DNA from: Streptomyces aurantiacus JA 4570
Lineage (GTDB): Bacteria; Actinomycetota; Actinomycetes; Streptomycetales; Streptomycetaceae
Assembly (NCBI RefSeq): GCF_000414115.1
Contig: NZ_AOPZ01000019.1
Location: 1 to 64,000, forward strand
Direction: 5' to 3'
Length of the DNA stretch: 64,000 bases
Part shown: positions 63,069 through 64,000 of the stretch, piece after piece
Position numbering within the stretch: the first letter of the stretch is position 1
Layout of the letters: each line of letters opens with the position of its first letter
Translations under genes and position numbers: made by a program
Notes under the pieces: generated by a model
The model's input: only the letters and a program-made list of their open reading frames with translations
Databases searched by the model: none
What the model was told of the DNA's origin: nothing

Positions 63069-64000
63069 TCAGTCGGCGTACCGCGGATGCACCAGGGTGG
63101 ACGGCGCGATGCCGTGACCGGCGGCGGGGCGGACCCGTTCGGCGGCCCGGGCGCCAGCCCGCAGGACCCCCGACGCCCCGGCCCCGGTGAGCCGCTCCGG
63201 GGTGCGCGCGGCGAGCACGAAGCCCCAGTCGCGCGGCTCGGCGGTGCCGTCGGCGGTCCGGTCGGGCCCGGCGGCGAAGCCGGCGTGACGGCCCGTCACG
63301 CGGTAGGGCGTGGTGACGAAGCCCGCGGCGCGCAGCGTCGCGTCGACCGTCCAGTAGGTGTGGCCCCGGGTGACGACCGGCCCGGCGTGCACGGCGAACC
63401 GGCCGGCGTCGGTGAGGACGCGGGCGAGCAGGCCGTAGAACTCCTGCGAGTAGAGCTTGGTGTTCGCGGTGATGCCGGGGTCGGGCAGGTCGGCGAGCAC
63501 GACGTCGTAGGGCCGGCGCCGCTCGTGCGGCCCGCGCAGCCAGCGGAACGCGTCGGCGTGGGTGACGCGGACCCGGCGGTCCCGGTACACGTGTCCATTG
63601 AGCTCGCTGAGCGCCGGATCGTTGCGGGCCAGCCGCACGACGCCCGGGTCGATCTCGACGACGTCGACGCGGCGCACCCCGGAGTGCCGCAGCACCTCGG
63701 CGGCGGCGAGGCCGTCGCCGCCGCCGAGGATCAGCACGCGCGCGTGCGGCCCGCCGCGCATGGCGGGCTGGACGAGCGCCTGGTGGTAGCGGCGTTCGTC
63801 GCGGCCGCTGACGCGCAGCCGGCCGTCGAGGAACAGGTGCAGGGACTCGCGGTCGCCGCCGGTCAGGACGACTTCCTGGACGTCGGTCTGCACGGCGACG
63901 CGGATGTCCGAGCCGTACACGGCGCGGCGCGCGGCGCGCTCGAAGTCGTCGACGAGCACGGCGGCGGAGGCGAGGACGGCGAGGACCGTGACGTTGGCGA
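63069..64000 (-). CDS. Spermidine synthase-like protein, cut by the window edge
   Basis: The C-terminal part of a polyamine aminopropyltransferase-fold protein. [20 protein letters not shown] is motif [16 protein letters not shown] motif II, and TLTHADAF-type ADAFRWLRG with [11 protein letters not shown] the third region. The Asp of the spermidine-synthase gate is PDPG. Reading continues in frame to the last base ([20 protein letters not shown]), a membrane helix, so the full protein has an N-terminal membrane domain like other long actinobacterial members and starts outside this window. The internal ATG at 63959 is not the likely start. Confidence 0.8.
   Translation of the reverse strand, partial: ANVTVLAVLASAAVLVDDFERAARRAVYGSDIRVAVQTDVQEVVLTGGDRESLHLFLDGRLRVSGRDERRYHQALVQPAMRGGPHARVLILGGGDGLAAAEVLRHSGVRRVDVVEIDPGVVRLARNDPALSELNGHVYRDRRVRVTHADAFRWLRGPHERRRPYDVVLADLPDPGITANTKLYSQEFYGLLARVLTDAGRFAVHAGPVVTRGHTYWTVDATLRAAGFVTTPYRVTGRHAGFAAGPDRTADGTAEPRDWGFVLAARTPERLTGAGASGVLRAGARAAERVRPAAGHGIAPSTLVHPRYAD

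Overview
The window is chromosomal DNA of a high-GC actinomycete, almost certainly a Streptomyces. Base composition is extremely GC-rich, nearly every third codon position is G or C, and GTG and TTG starts are common. Housekeeping genes (asd-ask, recR-ybaB, purA, fbaA-pyrE) are interleaved with two-component systems, an ECF sigma factor, a P450, an ABC drug exporter and many Actinobacteria-specific DUF proteins. I see no rRNA, tRNA, CRISPR array or intact transposon.

Layout. 0.5-5.7 kb: a GT2 glycosyltransferase, an FkbM methyltransferase, an amidohydrolase, a DoxX-type membrane protein and three small hypothetical proteins. 6-9 kb: a NarL-type response regulator and a GAF-GAF histidine kinase of the DevS/DosS type, facing each other tail to tail. 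9-15 kb: a beta-helix-like membrane protein with regularly spaced cysteines, a GNAT acetyltransferase, an S9 peptidase and SURF1. 15-20 kb: an ECF sigma factor coupled to a membrane partner, then asd and ask. 20-26.5 kb is accessory: Uma2, an HTH protein, a cold-shock protein, a scar of gene remnants (22.7-23.6 kb) beside a coupled winged-helix/membrane pair, an FG-GAP secreted protein and a RibD-C protein. 26-29 kb: DUF5063, recR, ybaB and a SLATT-like 2TM protein. 29-35.5 kb: a large GT2/GT-C fusion coupled to a GntR regulator, a class-III aminotransferase and an unusual lipoprotein. 35.5-40 kb: an OmpR/HK pair with a repeat inserted in the kinase, a VTC polyphosphate polymerase and a frameshifted DUF4956 gene. 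40-45.3 kb: PfpI-MarR, a Ser/Thr kinase, and a membrane protein carrying a PstS-like domain. 45-51 kb: purA, a degenerate DagK-like protein, and a MarR/GbsR repressor divergent from an ABC exporter. 51-54 kb: a P450 and a second NarL/HK pair. 54-58 kb: DUF3151, then tryptophan catabolism (dioxygenase, kynureninase, formamidase-like hydrolase). 58-64 kb: a MalY/PatB aminotransferase, fbaA, pyrE, an aldose epimerase, a CoxG-like protein and a spermidine synthase cut by the window end.

Several units are tightly organised. Start/stop overlaps couple sigma with its membrane partner, ask with asd, GntR with the glycosyltransferase, the DUF4956 gene with the VTC gene, PfpI with MarR, ABC ATPase with permease, and HK with response regulator. 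Palindromic candidate operators lie next to the MarR and GbsR systems. A composite palindromic repeat family (GGGAAGGGGCGGG core plus an AGCCCSTCCGGCG motif) occurs in at least six gaps and supplies the stop codons of two genes.

The observations most worth following are the lipoprotein with tail-tube-like sequence order (34.9 kb), the in-frame repeat insertion in the histidine kinase (37.9 kb), the 23-bp duplication that breaks the DUF4956 gene (39.3 kb), the start-less bacteriocin-like secreted protein beside a coupled regulator/membrane pair (23.1-24.4 kb), and the cysteine-ladder repeat protein (9.2 kb).
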